Assembly (NCBI GenBank): GCA_013822395.1
Contig: PNKK01000014.1
Location: 1 to 64,000, forward strand
DNA length: 64,000 nt
Origin: Anaerolinea sp.
Lineage (GTDB): Bacteria > Chloroflexota > Limnocylindria > Limnocylindrales > CSP1-4
Reading direction: 5' to 3'
In this document: positions 41,896 through 49,893 of the stretch, piece after piece
Position numbering within the stretch: the first letter of the stretch is position 1
How the letters are laid out: every line of letters starts with the position of its first letter
Notes under the pieces: model-generated
What the model was told of the DNA's origin: nothing
What the model saw: only the letters and a program-made list of their open reading frames with translations
Databases searched by the model: none
Program-made: the position numbers and the translations under genes

Positions 41896-41901
41896 TAGCA
41901 T
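41896..41901 (+). promoter_or_regulatory. -10 box (TAGCAT) of tRNA-Arg
   Basis: TAGCAT ends 8 nt before the first tRNA base. Confidence 0.45.
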
Positions 41902-41909
41902 GACCGCAC

Positions 41910-41985
41910 GCCCCCGTAGCTCAGTGGATAGAGCGCAGCCGTCCTAAGGCTGGCGTCGGCGGTTCGAGTCCGTCCGGGGGCGCCA
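41910..41985 (+). tRNA. tRNA-Arg (anticodon CCT)
   Basis: A complete 76-nt cloverleaf. Acceptor GCCCCCG pairs with CGGGGGC, then discriminator G and an encoded CCA. Anticodon stem CAGCC/GGCTG encloses GTCCTAA, giving anticodon CCT. D-arm GCTCAGTGGATAGAGC and T-loop GTTCGAGTC are standard. Confidence 0.96.
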
Positions 41986-41999
41986 CCGCTCGGCAGCTG

Positions 42000-42030
42000 T
42001 TGCGTGAGCCCTCGAGTGGGCTCACGGCAA
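42000..42030 (+). terminator. Hairpin terminator of tRNA-Arg
   Basis: CGTGAGCCC (42003-42011) pairs with GGGCTCACG (42018-42026) around a 6-nt loop; the stem extends by TTG/CAA past one bulged base. TCTTTTC follows about 20 nt later. It overlaps the first codons of the open frame of the truncated NrfD-like fragment, which argues that translation does not start at GTG 42004. Confidence 0.7.
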
Positions 42031-42081
42031 GCGATCTCCGACCGTGTCTTTTCACCGGCCCGTCCGCGGCCGCTTCGCCGC

Positions 42082-42363
42082 GACCCGCGGTGGGTGGTGG
42101 CGGCCGCGGCGATCGGCATCGTCGGGATCTTCGTCCATCGCCTGAATCTCGTCCTCAACGGCCTCTCGTACCCGAACATCGGCCTGCCGCCCGGATTGCC
42201 GGTCGGTGTGGAGCAGGGCGGCGGGTCGTCGTTCCTGACGTCGTACTGGTACGTCCCCACGATCGTCGAGTGGATCATCGTGCTCGGTGTCCTGGCCTTC
42301 GGCGCCCTGATCTTCACGCTGGCGGTTCGGTATCTGCCGATGCAGGAGCCGGACGCCCACTGA
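42082..42363 (+). pseudogene. C-terminal fragment of an NrfD/HybB-type membrane quinol-interacting subunit
   Basis: The last two membrane segments of the NrfD/HybB (PsrC) family are recognisable: DPRWVVAAAAIGIVGIFVHRLNLVLNGLSYP, with the R/H-RLN motif, and SYWYVPTIVEWIIVLGVLAFGALIFTLAVRYLP, with the conserved Y-x-P-x3-E and AVRYLP ending. Complete members have about ten helices and 350-450 residues; here only about 95 residues remain and the preceding DNA is the tRNA-Arg terminator. The frame itself is open from 42004. I read it as a 3' remnant left by deletion or by recombination at the tRNA gene. No partner Fe-S or molybdopterin subunits lie nearby. Confidence 0.65.
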
Positions 42364-42512
42364 TCCGGTGCCGGCCCGCTTGCGGGCGCGTTCCTTGACG
42401 GCGCTGCACGCCTTCGACCGACGCCACCGAGCGGCCCTTGCGGTCAATCCGGACGTCCAGCCCTTGCGACGCGCATCGGCAGCCACGAGAATCCGAACCG
42501 GAGGTGCCCCCG

Positions 42513-43154
42513 ATGGCCGGAGGCCCGGTTCATTCGGTCGTTGCCCAGTCGTGTTGGCGCGGCCACGAGCAATCCGTTCGGGTCCTGGGCGCTGCCTCCG
42601 GCATCGCGCTCCGCGTGGCCATGGGGCTGATGCTCCGGGAGGTGCTGAAGGCGGGCTCCGCGGACCACCGGTTCGCCGCGAAGGGGATTCGCTCGCGGGC
42701 CCTGCTTGTGGTGCCCGCTGCATGCGTCGCGATGCCGCTGCTCTGGCGGCGCGGCAAGTGGGCTTCGTATCCGTTCTGGATGGACGATCTCTTCCTGTCG
42801 ATCGTCGCGCTCGACCTGGCCGGCAACGTCTTCGACCTGTACGACCGGTACGAGCGCTTCGACCTGATCCCGCACGCGCACGGGACCGGCGCGCTGACCG
42901 TCCTTGTGGCATGGCTGCCGGGGCTGTCGATGTGGAGCGCGGTCGGCATCGCGACGGCCGGTCATGTGCTGCTCGAAGCGCAGGAAACTGCAAGCGACGT
43001 CCTGTTCGGGTACCGCAACGTGCGGGGATCATGGGACACGATCGGCGACCTCGCGGCCGGCGCGATCGGAACCGCCGTCTATGGCGGCCTGTACCATCGG
43101 TTCGTGCGCCGGGCCGGGCGTGAGCCACGCTCACCCCGCGCCAACCGCCGCTGA
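42513..43154 (+). CDS. Membrane protein of unknown function (DUF2238-like character)
   Basis: A 213-residue protein with about four to five hydrophobic segments. The best conserved-looking part is PFWMDDLFLSIVALDLAGNVFDLYDRYERFDLIPHAHGTGALTVLVAWLPG, then HVLLEAQETASDVLFG, VRGSWDTIGDLAAGAIG. The acidic and His pattern inside helices (DD, D, H-x-H-G, E) resembles DUF2238/YjdF-type membrane proteins, but this is a weak recognition. ATG 42513 has GGAGGTG about 8 nt upstream. It stands alone between the NrfD fragment and the arginase-family gene. Function unknown. Confidence 0.72.
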   Translation: MAGGPVHSVVAQSCWRGHEQSVRVLGAASGIALRVAMGLMLREVLKAGSADHRFAAKGIRSRALLVVPAACVAMPLLWRRGKWASYPFWMDDLFLSIVALDLAGNVFDLYDRYERFDLIPHAHGTGALTVLVAWLPGLSMWSAVGIATAGHVLLEAQETASDVLFGYRNVRGSWDTIGDLAAGAIGTAVYGGLYHRFVRRAGREPRSPRANRR

Positions 43155-43296
43155 CAGCAGCGGCAGCCTCCCGGCCCGAACCGGTGCCTCTGGCTGAGGC
43201 GATGGCTGCACCTGGCGGCAAGGTTTACCGAACCGTTGGGCGGCAAGGGCGCCGTGGCGCGCGCGCCCGGTCCTCTGCCGCGGGTGCGAGGCGGGG

Positions 43297-43302
43297 TACC
43301 CT
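43297..43302 (+). promoter_or_regulatory. -10 box (TACCCT) for a leaderless arginase-family transcript
   Basis: TACCCT ends six bases before GTG 43309 and no Shine-Dalgarno sequence is present. Confidence 0.5.
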
Positions 43303-43308
43303 TCCGGC

Positions 43309-44061
43309 GTGGGCGTGATCGCGGTCCCGTACTTCATCGGCGCAGCGATGCCTGGGCTGGTGACGCCTCAGCCATGCCTCGAGCTCTCGCCGCCCCTCCC
43401 CGAAGGCTCCCCGCAGCAGCGGATGGCCGTCCTCTACCGGTACCTCGCCGACCGGGTCGCCGCCGAGACGCGCCCGGTGGTGTTCGCCGGGGACTGCCTC
43501 GCCGCGATCGGCGTGCTCGCCGGCCTGCAACGAGCCGGCATCGACCCCACCCTGATCTGGTTCGACGCCCACGGCGATTTCCATACCTGGCAGACGACCC
43601 GGTCCGGCTTCCTGGGCGGGATGCCGTTGGCCATGATCGTGGGCAGGGGTGAGCAGACCATCGTGGAAGGGGTCGGGCTGGCTCCACTCGACGAACGCCG
43701 CGTCATCCTGGTCGGCGCGCGCGACCTCGACCCGGGCGAGGACGAGGCGGTGGCCGCTTCGGCCCTGACCGTGCTTTCGACGGTGGACGTGAACCGGCGC
43801 GCTTGGCCTCCCGGTGCGCTTCACGTTCACGTCGATCTCGACGTCGTCGACCCGCGGGAGATGCCCGCCCACAACTATCCAGCCCCAGGCGGGCCGTCAC
43901 TCCGTGACATGCAGGCCGTCCTGGCTCACCTGGCCGCCACGAGCCGGGTTGCCGCCGTCTCCTTCTCGACCTGGAACCCGGCCCTGCCCGGAGCGGACCG
44001 GGCCGCCGCGGCCGCGGCGTCGCTGGCGGCCGCGATCCGCGGTGGGGGATCCGACGGCTGA
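43309..44061 (+). CDS. Arginase/agmatinase/ureohydrolase superfamily protein
   Basis: Binuclear manganese hydrolase fold of 250 residues. The metal motifs are WFDAHGDFHT (D86, H88, D90) and HVDLDVVDP (D176, D178, near residues 175-182). The first metal-site motif, GGDH in classical arginase, reads FAGDCLAAIG with Cys63 in place of the histidine; such GDC variants occur in divergent members, so activity or metal use may differ. The C-terminal EVSF-type segment is AAVSFSTWNP. Possible substrates include arginine, agmatine, guanidino acids or formimino compounds. The start is fixed by the leaderless -10. It lies directly before the peptide transporter operon but on a separate promoter. Confidence 0.85.
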   Translation: MGVIAVPYFIGAAMPGLVTPQPCLELSPPLPEGSPQQRMAVLYRYLADRVAAETRPVVFAGDCLAAIGVLAGLQRAGIDPTLIWFDAHGDFHTWQTTRSGFLGGMPLAMIVGRGEQTIVEGVGLAPLDERRVILVGARDLDPGEDEAVAASALTVLSTVDVNRRAWPPGALHVHVDLDVVDPREMPAHNYPAPGGPSLRDMQAVLAHLAATSRVAAVSFSTWNPALPGADRAAAAAASLAAAIRGGGSDG

Positions 44062-44096
44062 GATCAGCATGCGCCAGGGTCTCGCCGCTGCGTGCC

Positions 44097-44114
44097 ATGC
44101 AGGCGGACCTGCAT
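44097..44114. repeat. Hairpin ATGCAGG-N4-CCTGCAT
   Basis: Perfect 7-bp arms with a CGGA loop, 36 bp after the arginase-family stop and 57 bp before the -10 box of the peptide transporter. It could terminate the first gene or serve as an operator for the second. Confidence 0.5.
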
Positions 44115-44170
44115 CGACGTCACGAGGCCCTGAGCGCGGCGACTCCATGCTGGTGTCGCGCCCCTCGGGC

Positions 44171-44176
44171 TATGAT
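44171..44176 (+). promoter_or_regulatory. -10 box (TATGAT) of the peptide transporter operon
   Basis: TATGAT lies 70 nt before the binding-protein ATG; unlike the leaderless genes this one has a leader and a strong Shine-Dalgarno sequence. Confidence 0.5.
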
Positions 44177-44245
44177 CTCGGCGGAGAACACGGGTCGCGG
44201 CGGGCGCAGCCTGCGCCGAGCTTCCGTGCAGGAGGAGGTCTGATC

Positions 44246-45919
44246 ATGCGCCTGAGTCCGTCGCGCTTCGGGCGGCTGGTGGCCGTCATCGCCGCACTCG
44301 CGATCGCTGCCGCCGCGTGTGGTGGCTCCACCGCATCGTCGGGACCCTCGGACGGCGGCGCCTCAGCCGTGCCCGCAACGCCAGGGGCCGGACCCACCCA
44401 GGGTGGCACGCTCGTCGCCGCGATCGAGGGCGAGCCGACCTCGCTTGACCCGGCGTTCGACTACGACTTCGTCTCCGGGCTTGCGACGTCGAGCATCACC
44501 GAGCCGCTCCTCGTCTTCTGCGAGAACGACACGACGCTCTGCCCGAACCTCGCGGAGTCATGGGAGGCGAGTGCGGACGGCCTCACCTACACCCTGAAGA
44601 TTCGCCAGGGCGTCAGCTTCCAGGATGGCTCGCCCATGACGGTGGAGGACGTGGTCTTCAGCCTGAACCGGATCCGCGACCCACAGCTCGGCTCGTACGT
44701 CGGCTGGATGCTCGGAAGCGTCTCCGACGTGAGGGCCACGGACGACAGCACCGTCGTCATCACCCTCGCCCAGCCCGACGCGCTCTTCGAATACGCCCTC
44801 GCCTCGACGGCGGCCCACGTGGTCAGCAAGGCCTTCGTGGAGAAGAGCGGTGACAAGTACGGCAAGCCCGAGGTGGGCTCGATGGGCACCGGTCCGTTCA
44901 AGTTCGCCGAATGGAAGACCGGCGACTACCAGCGGCTGGTCCGCAACGACAACTACTGGAACAAGGCGAATGGCGGGCCCTACCTCGACGAGGTGACGAT
45001 CAAGATCCTGCCCGAGCCCACGACGCGCGTGGCCGGCCTCCAGACCGGCGAGATCGACTACATGATCTCGATGGTGCCGTCGGATCAGTACGCGACCGTC
45101 CAGGCGATGAGCGATGTAACGCTCTCGTTCATCCCGTCCTACTACGGCGAGTGGATCACCTTCAACACGCAGAAGGCCCCGTTCGACAACGTCAAGGTCC
45201 GACAGGCCATGAATTACGCCTTCGACAAGCGCGCCGTCCGGCAGCTCTATTACGGGCCGAACGCGGACGAGACGAAGGCGACGCTCGTCAACCCGACCCT
45301 CTGGACGTTCGAGAAGGAGGCATGGCAGGCGGCCTGGGACCAGCTCCCGGCCTACGATGTTGACCTCGCCAAGGCGAAGCAGCTCCTCGATGAGTCAGGG
45401 GTCGCGGATCAGCTCAACGGCAAGGAGATCGCGTACTACGAGTCCACTCCGTCGATCAAGGGGGCGGCCGAGGCCTTCATCGAGGCGATGGGCAAGCTCG
45501 GGATCGAGCTCAAGGCCCGCAAGGTCACGTTCCAGGAAAGCGTCGCTCTCCAGTTCGGGCCGCACGACGACTACGACATCCTCGTCGCATCGTGGGGCTC
45601 GGACTTCCCGGACGCGTCGGGCAATCTCCGGCCCAACTTCGCGTCGGAGAACGCGGGCGCCGGCGGCGCCAACTCATCCAATTACCAGAACCCGGCCGTG
45701 GACGAGCTGCTGGCGCAGCAGAACGCGATCCCGAACGACAAGGCCGAACGGGCTCGAATGCTGATCGAGGCGCAGCGACTCATCGCCGAGGACTCCCCGG
45801 TCATCGTAACGGCCTACCCGCGCTGGCCGCTTGCCACCAACAAGCGGCTCGGCGGCGTCGAGGCCGCCTCGCTCTGGTACTGGCAGTCCCTGTTCAAGAA
45901 CGTCTACGTGGTCAAGTAG
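44246..45919 (+). CDS. Peptide ABC transporter substrate-binding lipoprotein (family 5)
   Basis: Extracytoplasmic receptor of a Dpp/Opp-type importer. A 24-residue signal peptide ends in the lipobox AAAC (MRLSPSRFGRLVAVIAALAI then AAAACGG), followed by a Ser/Gly/Pro linker. The SBP_bac_5 body shows GGTLVAAIEGEPTSLDPAFDYDF, LAESWEASADGLTYTLKIRQGVSFQDGSPMTVEDVVFSLNR, NDNYWNKANGGPYLDEVTIKI and DNVKVRQAMNYAFDKRAVRQLYYG. Length 557. ATG 44246 has GGAGGAGG at a good distance; the longer upstream frame is arginase-gene shadow. It heads an operon with two permeases, two ATPases, a hydrolase and an amidase. Confidence 0.95.
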   Translation: MRLSPSRFGRLVAVIAALAIAAAACGGSTASSGPSDGGASAVPATPGAGPTQGGTLVAAIEGEPTSLDPAFDYDFVSGLATSSITEPLLVFCENDTTLCPNLAESWEASADGLTYTLKIRQGVSFQDGSPMTVEDVVFSLNRIRDPQLGSYVGWMLGSVSDVRATDDSTVVITLAQPDALFEYALASTAAHVVSKAFVEKSGDKYGKPEVGSMGTGPFKFAEWKTGDYQRLVRNDNYWNKANGGPYLDEVTIKILPEPTTRVAGLQTGEIDYMISMVPSDQYATVQAMSDVTLSFIPSYYGEWITFNTQKAPFDNVKVRQAMNYAFDKRAVRQLYYGPNADETKATLVNPTLWTFEKEAWQAAWDQLPAYDVDLAKAKQLLDESGVADQLNGKEIAYYESTPSIKGAAEAFIEAMGKLGIELKARKVTFQESVALQFGPHDDYDILVASWGSDFPDASGNLRPNFASENAGAGGANSSNYQNPAVDELLAQQNAIPNDKAERARMLIEAQRLIAEDSPVIVTAYPRWPLATNKRLGGVEAASLWYWQSLFKNVYVVK

Positions 45920-45940
45920 TGCGAGGCTGAGGCAGGAACC

Positions 45941-45972
45941 GGGCGAGGTCCGCTGACGGGCCGACCTCGCCC
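45941..45972 (+). terminator. Hairpin between binding-protein and permease genes
   Basis: GGGCGAGGTC (45941-45950) and GACCTCGCCC (45963-45972) form a perfect 10-bp stem with a 12-nt loop. No T-tract. In such operons an intercistronic hairpin commonly makes the binding protein more abundant than the membrane parts, by partial termination or mRNA stabilisation. Confidence 0.6.
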
Positions 45973-46008
45973 TCGATCGCCTGCCCCGCCGTCGTCCGAG
46001 GGACCCCG

Positions 46009-46950
46009 TTGGCTGGCTACGTCGTCCGGCGACTCCTCGCCCTGATCCCGGTGCTGCTCTTCGTCTCGTTCGTGACGTTCGGTTTGGTGCGCCTCGCGCC
46101 GGGCGACCCGGTGACCATCGTCCTCGGCGGGCGCAAGGTGGATCCGGCGACGGCCCAGGCGCTGCGGGAGCAGTTCGGGTTGACCGGGGACCCGATCACC
46201 CAGTACGTGGCCTGGCTGGGCCGTGCCCTCAATGGCGACCTTGGGGAGAGCTACCGCCTGCGTCAGGACGTGCTCGACCTCATCGCGGATCGGCTGCCGA
46301 TCACGCTCGAGCTCATCGCGATCTCAATGGTGCTCGCGATCGGGATCGCCATCCCCCTCGGGATCGCCCAGGCGCGGCGCCGCGATTCGGCCATCGACTA
46401 CGTCGGCAGCCTGCTGGCCCTCGTGGGCCTCAGCATCCCGGTCTACTTCGCGGCCATGGTGGGCGTGCTGGTGTTCGCCGTCTGGCTGGGATGGCTCCCC
46501 GCGTTTGGGTCGGGCGAAGATCCGATCGACCGTCTCGTTCACCTGCTGCTACCCGCCGGGGCGCTCGCGCTCGGCACGATCGCCCTGACGTCCCGGATGA
46601 CCCGCAGCTCCATGCTGGAGGTGCTCAGCTCCGACTACATCGAGGCGGCACGCGCCAAGGGCCTCCCCGAGCGCACGATCCTGGTCAAGCACGCCTTTCG
46701 GAATGCGCTGATCCCCGTCCTGACGGTCACCTCGCTCCAGGTCGGGTTTCTCATCGTGGGGAGCGTCCTCGTCGAGACGACGATGGGACTCGGCGGGATC
46801 GGGAGCCTGATCACGGACGCGATCCAGAACCGCGATTACCCCGTCATCCAGGCGAGTGTCCTGCTCCTGACCGTGGCGTTCGCTCTCCTGAACCTCGTGA
46901 CGGACGTCCTCTATGCCGTCATCGATCCGCGGATCCGGTACGGACGATGA
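46009..46950 (+). CDS. Peptide ABC transporter permease, DppB type
   Basis: Inner-membrane permease of 313 residues with six helices. MAGYVVRRLLALIPVLLFVSFVTFGLVRLAPGDP is the typical N-terminus, and the cytoplasmic EAA loop reads LEVLSSDYIEAARAKGLPERTILVKHAFRNALIPVL. The C-terminus with NRDYPVIQASVLLLTVAF and LVTDVLYAVIDPRIRYG is standard. TTG start 46009 preceded by GAGGG. It overlaps the DppC-type gene by four bases. Confidence 0.95.
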   Translation: MAGYVVRRLLALIPVLLFVSFVTFGLVRLAPGDPVTIVLGGRKVDPATAQALREQFGLTGDPITQYVAWLGRALNGDLGESYRLRQDVLDLIADRLPITLELIAISMVLAIGIAIPLGIAQARRRDSAIDYVGSLLALVGLSIPVYFAAMVGVLVFAVWLGWLPAFGSGEDPIDRLVHLLLPAGALALGTIALTSRMTRSSMLEVLSSDYIEAARAKGLPERTILVKHAFRNALIPVLTVTSLQVGFLIVGSVLVETTMGLGGIGSLITDAIQNRDYPVIQASVLLLTVAFALLNLVTDVLYAVIDPRIRYGR

Positions 46951-47825
46951 CGGCCGACTCTGCTGCCATCCGTGCCTTCCGACCCGGCCTCATCCAGCGC
47001 GTGCTCCGTTCTCCACTCGGACGCAACCGGGCCGCCCTCGTGGGACTCGCAATCCTGCTGCCTCTGCTCATGATGGCATTCCTGCCCGGGGTCCTGGCCG
47101 GCGATCCGAACGCCCAGGATCTATCGGCATCCCTCCGGCCCGCCGGTGTGGACCATCTCCTCGGCACGGACAAGCTCGGCCGGGATGTCTGGTCGCGGAT
47201 CGTCTACGGTGCCGCGCCCACCCTGCTGGGCGCGCTGGTCGTGATTGCGATCAGCGGCCTGATCGGGATTCCGCTGGGCCTCGTGGCGGGGTACTTCGGC
47301 GGCCTGGTCGATGCCCTGATCATGCGGGTGCTCGATGCGCTTCTGGCGTTCCCCGCCCTCCTTCTGGCAATCCTGGTCGTCGCCACCTTCGGCGGCGGCC
47401 TGCTGACGGTCGTCATCGCGCTCGGCGTGATCTACGTCCCGGCGATGGCCCGGCTGGTCCGCAGCGTCACTCTGGTCCATGCCCGGCTCGCCTACGTCGA
47501 CGCGTGCCGTGCTCTCGGGTACACGGATGCGCGCATCATCTTCCGGCACATCCTCCCGAACCTTGTGGCCGCCGTCGTCGTGCAGTCCACGATCGACCTG
47601 GCCTACGCGATCCTGGACATCGCAGCCCTCAGCTTCCTCGGCCTCGGGCAGCAGCCGCCCGATCCCGACTGGGGCTCGATGCTCGCGGACGCGCGGTCCT
47701 ATCTCCTGCAGAACGCCTGGCCGGCGATCTCGTCGGGCGTCGCCATCATGCTGGCGGTCGTGTCTGTCAATCTCGTCGGCGACGGGCTGCGCGCCCAGCT
47801 CGATCCGCGGGAGCGAGAGCGATGA
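46947..47825 (+). CDS. Peptide ABC transporter permease, DppC type
   Basis: Second permease, 292 residues. An N-terminal OppC-like segment (LRSPLGRNRAALVGLAILLPLLMM) and the conserved HLLGTDKLGRDVWSRIVYGAAPTLLGAL lead into the transport domain with the EAA loop VHARLAYVDACRALGYTDARIIFRHILPNL and GLGQQPPDPDWGSMLADARSYL. ATG 46947 overlaps the DppB stop; the stop overlaps the ATPase ATG. The longer frame from 46491 is shadow. Confidence 0.95.
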   Translation: MTADSAAIRAFRPGLIQRVLRSPLGRNRAALVGLAILLPLLMMAFLPGVLAGDPNAQDLSASLRPAGVDHLLGTDKLGRDVWSRIVYGAAPTLLGALVVIAISGLIGIPLGLVAGYFGGLVDALIMRVLDALLAFPALLLAILVVATFGGGLLTVVIALGVIYVPAMARLVRSVTLVHARLAYVDACRALGYTDARIIFRHILPNLVAAVVVQSTIDLAYAILDIAALSFLGLGQQPPDPDWGSMLADARSYLLQNAWPAISSGVAIMLAVVSVNLVGDGLRAQLDPRERER

Positions 47826-48862
47826 CCGCCCTGCGCGCTGAACGTCGGGCGGCGGGCGACCCTCTCCTCGCGGTCCGCAACCTCGAGGTGGCCTTCCGGA
47901 CCTCCAGCGGGACCGTGCGCGCCGTCAACGGAATCAGCTTCGATGTCGCCGCCGGCGAGATGGTCGGGCTCGTCGGCGAATCGGGCTCCGGAAAGAGCGT
48001 CACGAGCCGCGCGATCATGGGGCTCCTGCCGCCACGAACGAGCGCCGTGGGTGGCAGCATCATGCTGGCCGGGGACGAGCTCGTGGGTCTTCCGGAGCGT
48101 CGGTACCGCCGGGTCCGGGGCGAGCGGGTGGCCATGGTCTTCCAGGATCCGCTCACCGCGCTCAACCCGCTGTATCGCGCTGGGGAGCAGGTGGCCGAGA
48201 CCCTGCGCTTCCACTACGGCCTCTCACGGGCCGCCGCCCTCGCTCGCACGCGGTCGATCCTCGCGGACGTGGGCCTGCCGGATCCGGCCGCGGTGATCGA
48301 CCGCTACCCCCACGAGCTCTCGGGGGGGATGCGCCAGCGCGTCCTGATCGCCATGGCGCTGGCCTGCGAGCCGGAGCTGCTCATCGCGGACGAGCCGACC
48401 ACCGCGCTCGACGTGACGATCCAGGCCCAGATCCTCGACCTCCTTCGCGACCTCGTGCGCGAGCGTCGGATGGCGCTCCTCCTGATCACCCATGACCTTG
48501 GTGTGGTGCGCGATCTGTGCGAGCGGGCAATCGTCCTCTACGCGGGCCGGATCGCCGAGGTTGCCCCGGTCGCGGATCTCTTCCACCGGCCGCAGCATCC
48601 GTACACCGCCGGGTTGGCGGCCTCGAACCCATCCATCGCCTCGCGCCGCGCGCGGCTGCCGCAGATCCCCGGCAGCCCGCCGAATCCCGCCGAGATCCTG
48701 CCCGGCTGCCCCTTCGCGCCGCGCTGTCCGGCGGCCGTCGCCGCCTGCATCGCCGACGTCCCGCCGCTGGTCGAGGTCGGCGCTGGCCGTTTCGCCGCCT
48801 GTCACCGGAGCGGCGAGCTCGCCGACCGGACGCTGGAGCTCTCCTGGGAGGCCGCCCGATGA
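47822..48862 (+). CDS. Peptide ABC transporter ATP-binding protein, DppD type
   Basis: ATPase of 346 residues. Walker [10 protein letters not shown]-loop [12 protein letters not shown], signature LSGGMRQRV, Walker [14 protein letters not shown], switch LLITHDLGV. The C-terminal oligopeptide-transporter domain has the Cys motif [14 protein letters not shown] with further cysteine ACH, which in this family binds a [4Fe-4S] cluster. It works with the DppF-type ATPase at 49890, from which it is separated by a hydrolase gene. Confidence 0.95.
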   Translation: MTALRAERRAAGDPLLAVRNLEVAFRTSSGTVRAVNGISFDVAAGEMVGLVGESGSGKSVTSRAIMGLLPPRTSAVGGSIMLAGDELVGLPERRYRRVRGERVAMVFQDPLTALNPLYRAGEQVAETLRFHYGLSRAAALARTRSILADVGLPDPAAVIDRYPHELSGGMRQRVLIAMALACEPELLIADEPTTALDVTIQAQILDLLRDLVRERRMALLLITHDLGVVRDLCERAIVLYAGRIAEVAPVADLFHRPQHPYTAGLAASNPSIASRRARLPQIPGSPPNPAEILPGCPFAPRCPAAVAACIADVPPLVEVGAGRFAACHRSGELADRTLELSWEAAR

Positions 48863-49893
48863 CCGACGCCACCGCCCTGCCGACGATCGATCCCGCCCTC
48901 GGCGCCCGGGAGCTGTTCGTCGATTTCGACGGCGGCCACACGTGGGTCGCGGTCGTGGGTGACGAGGCCGCCGAGCGTGCGTCCGGGGCCCTGCCGCTGC
49001 TCGCGCTCCACGGCGGGCCCGGGGCGTGCCACGACTACCTGGAGTCGCTCGCCGCGGTCTCCGCGACCGGCCGGCGGGTGATCTTCTACGACCAACAGGG
49101 CTGCGGCAACTCAGACCAGCCGGATGATCCCGCGCGCTGGACCGTCGACTTCTACGTGCGCGAGGTGGACGCCGTTCGGCGAGCGCTGGGCCTGGACCGA
49201 GTGCACATTCTGGGCCAGAGCTGGGGCGGCATGCTCCTCATGGAGTACCTCGTCACGAGGCCCGAGGGTGTCGTCTCGGCCACCATCGCGAGCTCGCCGG
49301 CGAGCATGCCGAGATGGGTCGCCGAGACCGGGCGCCAGCGGGCGGCCCTCCCGCCGGAGGTGATCGCGACCCTCGATCGCCACGAGGCCGCGGGGACGTG
49401 GGACGACCCGGAGTACGAAGCGGCGGTCAACGTGTTCTATGAGCGCCACCTGTGTCGCGTCGTGCCGATGCCGGAGTTCGCGGCGCGCACGTTCGCGAAG
49501 CTGACCCGGAATCCGCAGGTCTACCGCACGATGAACGGGCCAACCGAGTTCCACGTCGTCGGAACCCTTCGGAACTGGGAGATCCTGTCCCGTCTCGCCG
49601 TCGTCGACGAACCGGTCCTGCTCACGAGCGGCCGCCACGACGAGGCGACGCCATTGCAGATCGCGGCCATCCGGGAGCGCCTGCCACAGGCCGACTGGGT
49701 GATCTTCGAGCAGTCCGCCCACCTCGCCCATGCCGAGGAGCCCGAGCGCTACATGGCCGTTCTGGCCGACTTTCTCGCCCGCGCCGAGACCGGCCGCGCC
49801 CTGGGTCGTGGGGACGTGTCCGCCGCTGCCGGCCAGCGCCCCCCGAGCTCCGCCGGTCGGGGTCGTCTCACCGGGAGGCCAGGGCCGGCATGA
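48859..49893 (+). CDS. Proline iminopeptidase-like alpha/beta hydrolase (S33 family)
   Basis: Cytosolic serine peptidase that removes N-terminal proline or similar residues from short peptides. The oxyanion motif is LHGGPGACHDYLESL; FYDQQGCGNSDQPDDPARWTVDFYVREVDAVRRALGLD is typical of S33; the catalytic triad is S121 (GQSWGGML), D261 (SGRHDEATP) and H288 (QSAHLAHAEEP). A 35-residue Pro/Gly/Arg tail is extra. ATG 48859 overlaps the DppD-type stop and its own stop overlaps the DppF-type ATG, so it is translated inside the transporter operon and most likely degrades the imported peptides. Confidence 0.92.
   Translation: MTDATALPTIDPALGARELFVDFDGGHTWVAVVGDEAAERASGALPLLALHGGPGACHDYLESLAAVSATGRRVIFYDQQGCGNSDQPDDPARWTVDFYVREVDAVRRALGLDRVHILGQSWGGMLLMEYLVTRPEGVVSATIASSPASMPRWVAETGRQRAALPPEVIATLDRHEAAGTWDDPEYEAAVNVFYERHLCRVVPMPEFAARTFAKLTRNPQVYRTMNGPTEFHVVGTLRNWEILSRLAVVDEPVLLTSGRHDEATPLQIAAIRERLPQADWVIFEQSAHLAHAEEPERYMAVLADFLARAETGRALGRGDVSAAAGQRPPSSAGRGRLTGRPGPA

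Noticed and set aside
42444..42965. 173-codon minus-strand frame opposite the DUF2238-like membrane protein
   Set aside because: The + strand frame has hydrophobic helices and a Shine-Dalgarno sequence; the minus frame is its charged mirror.
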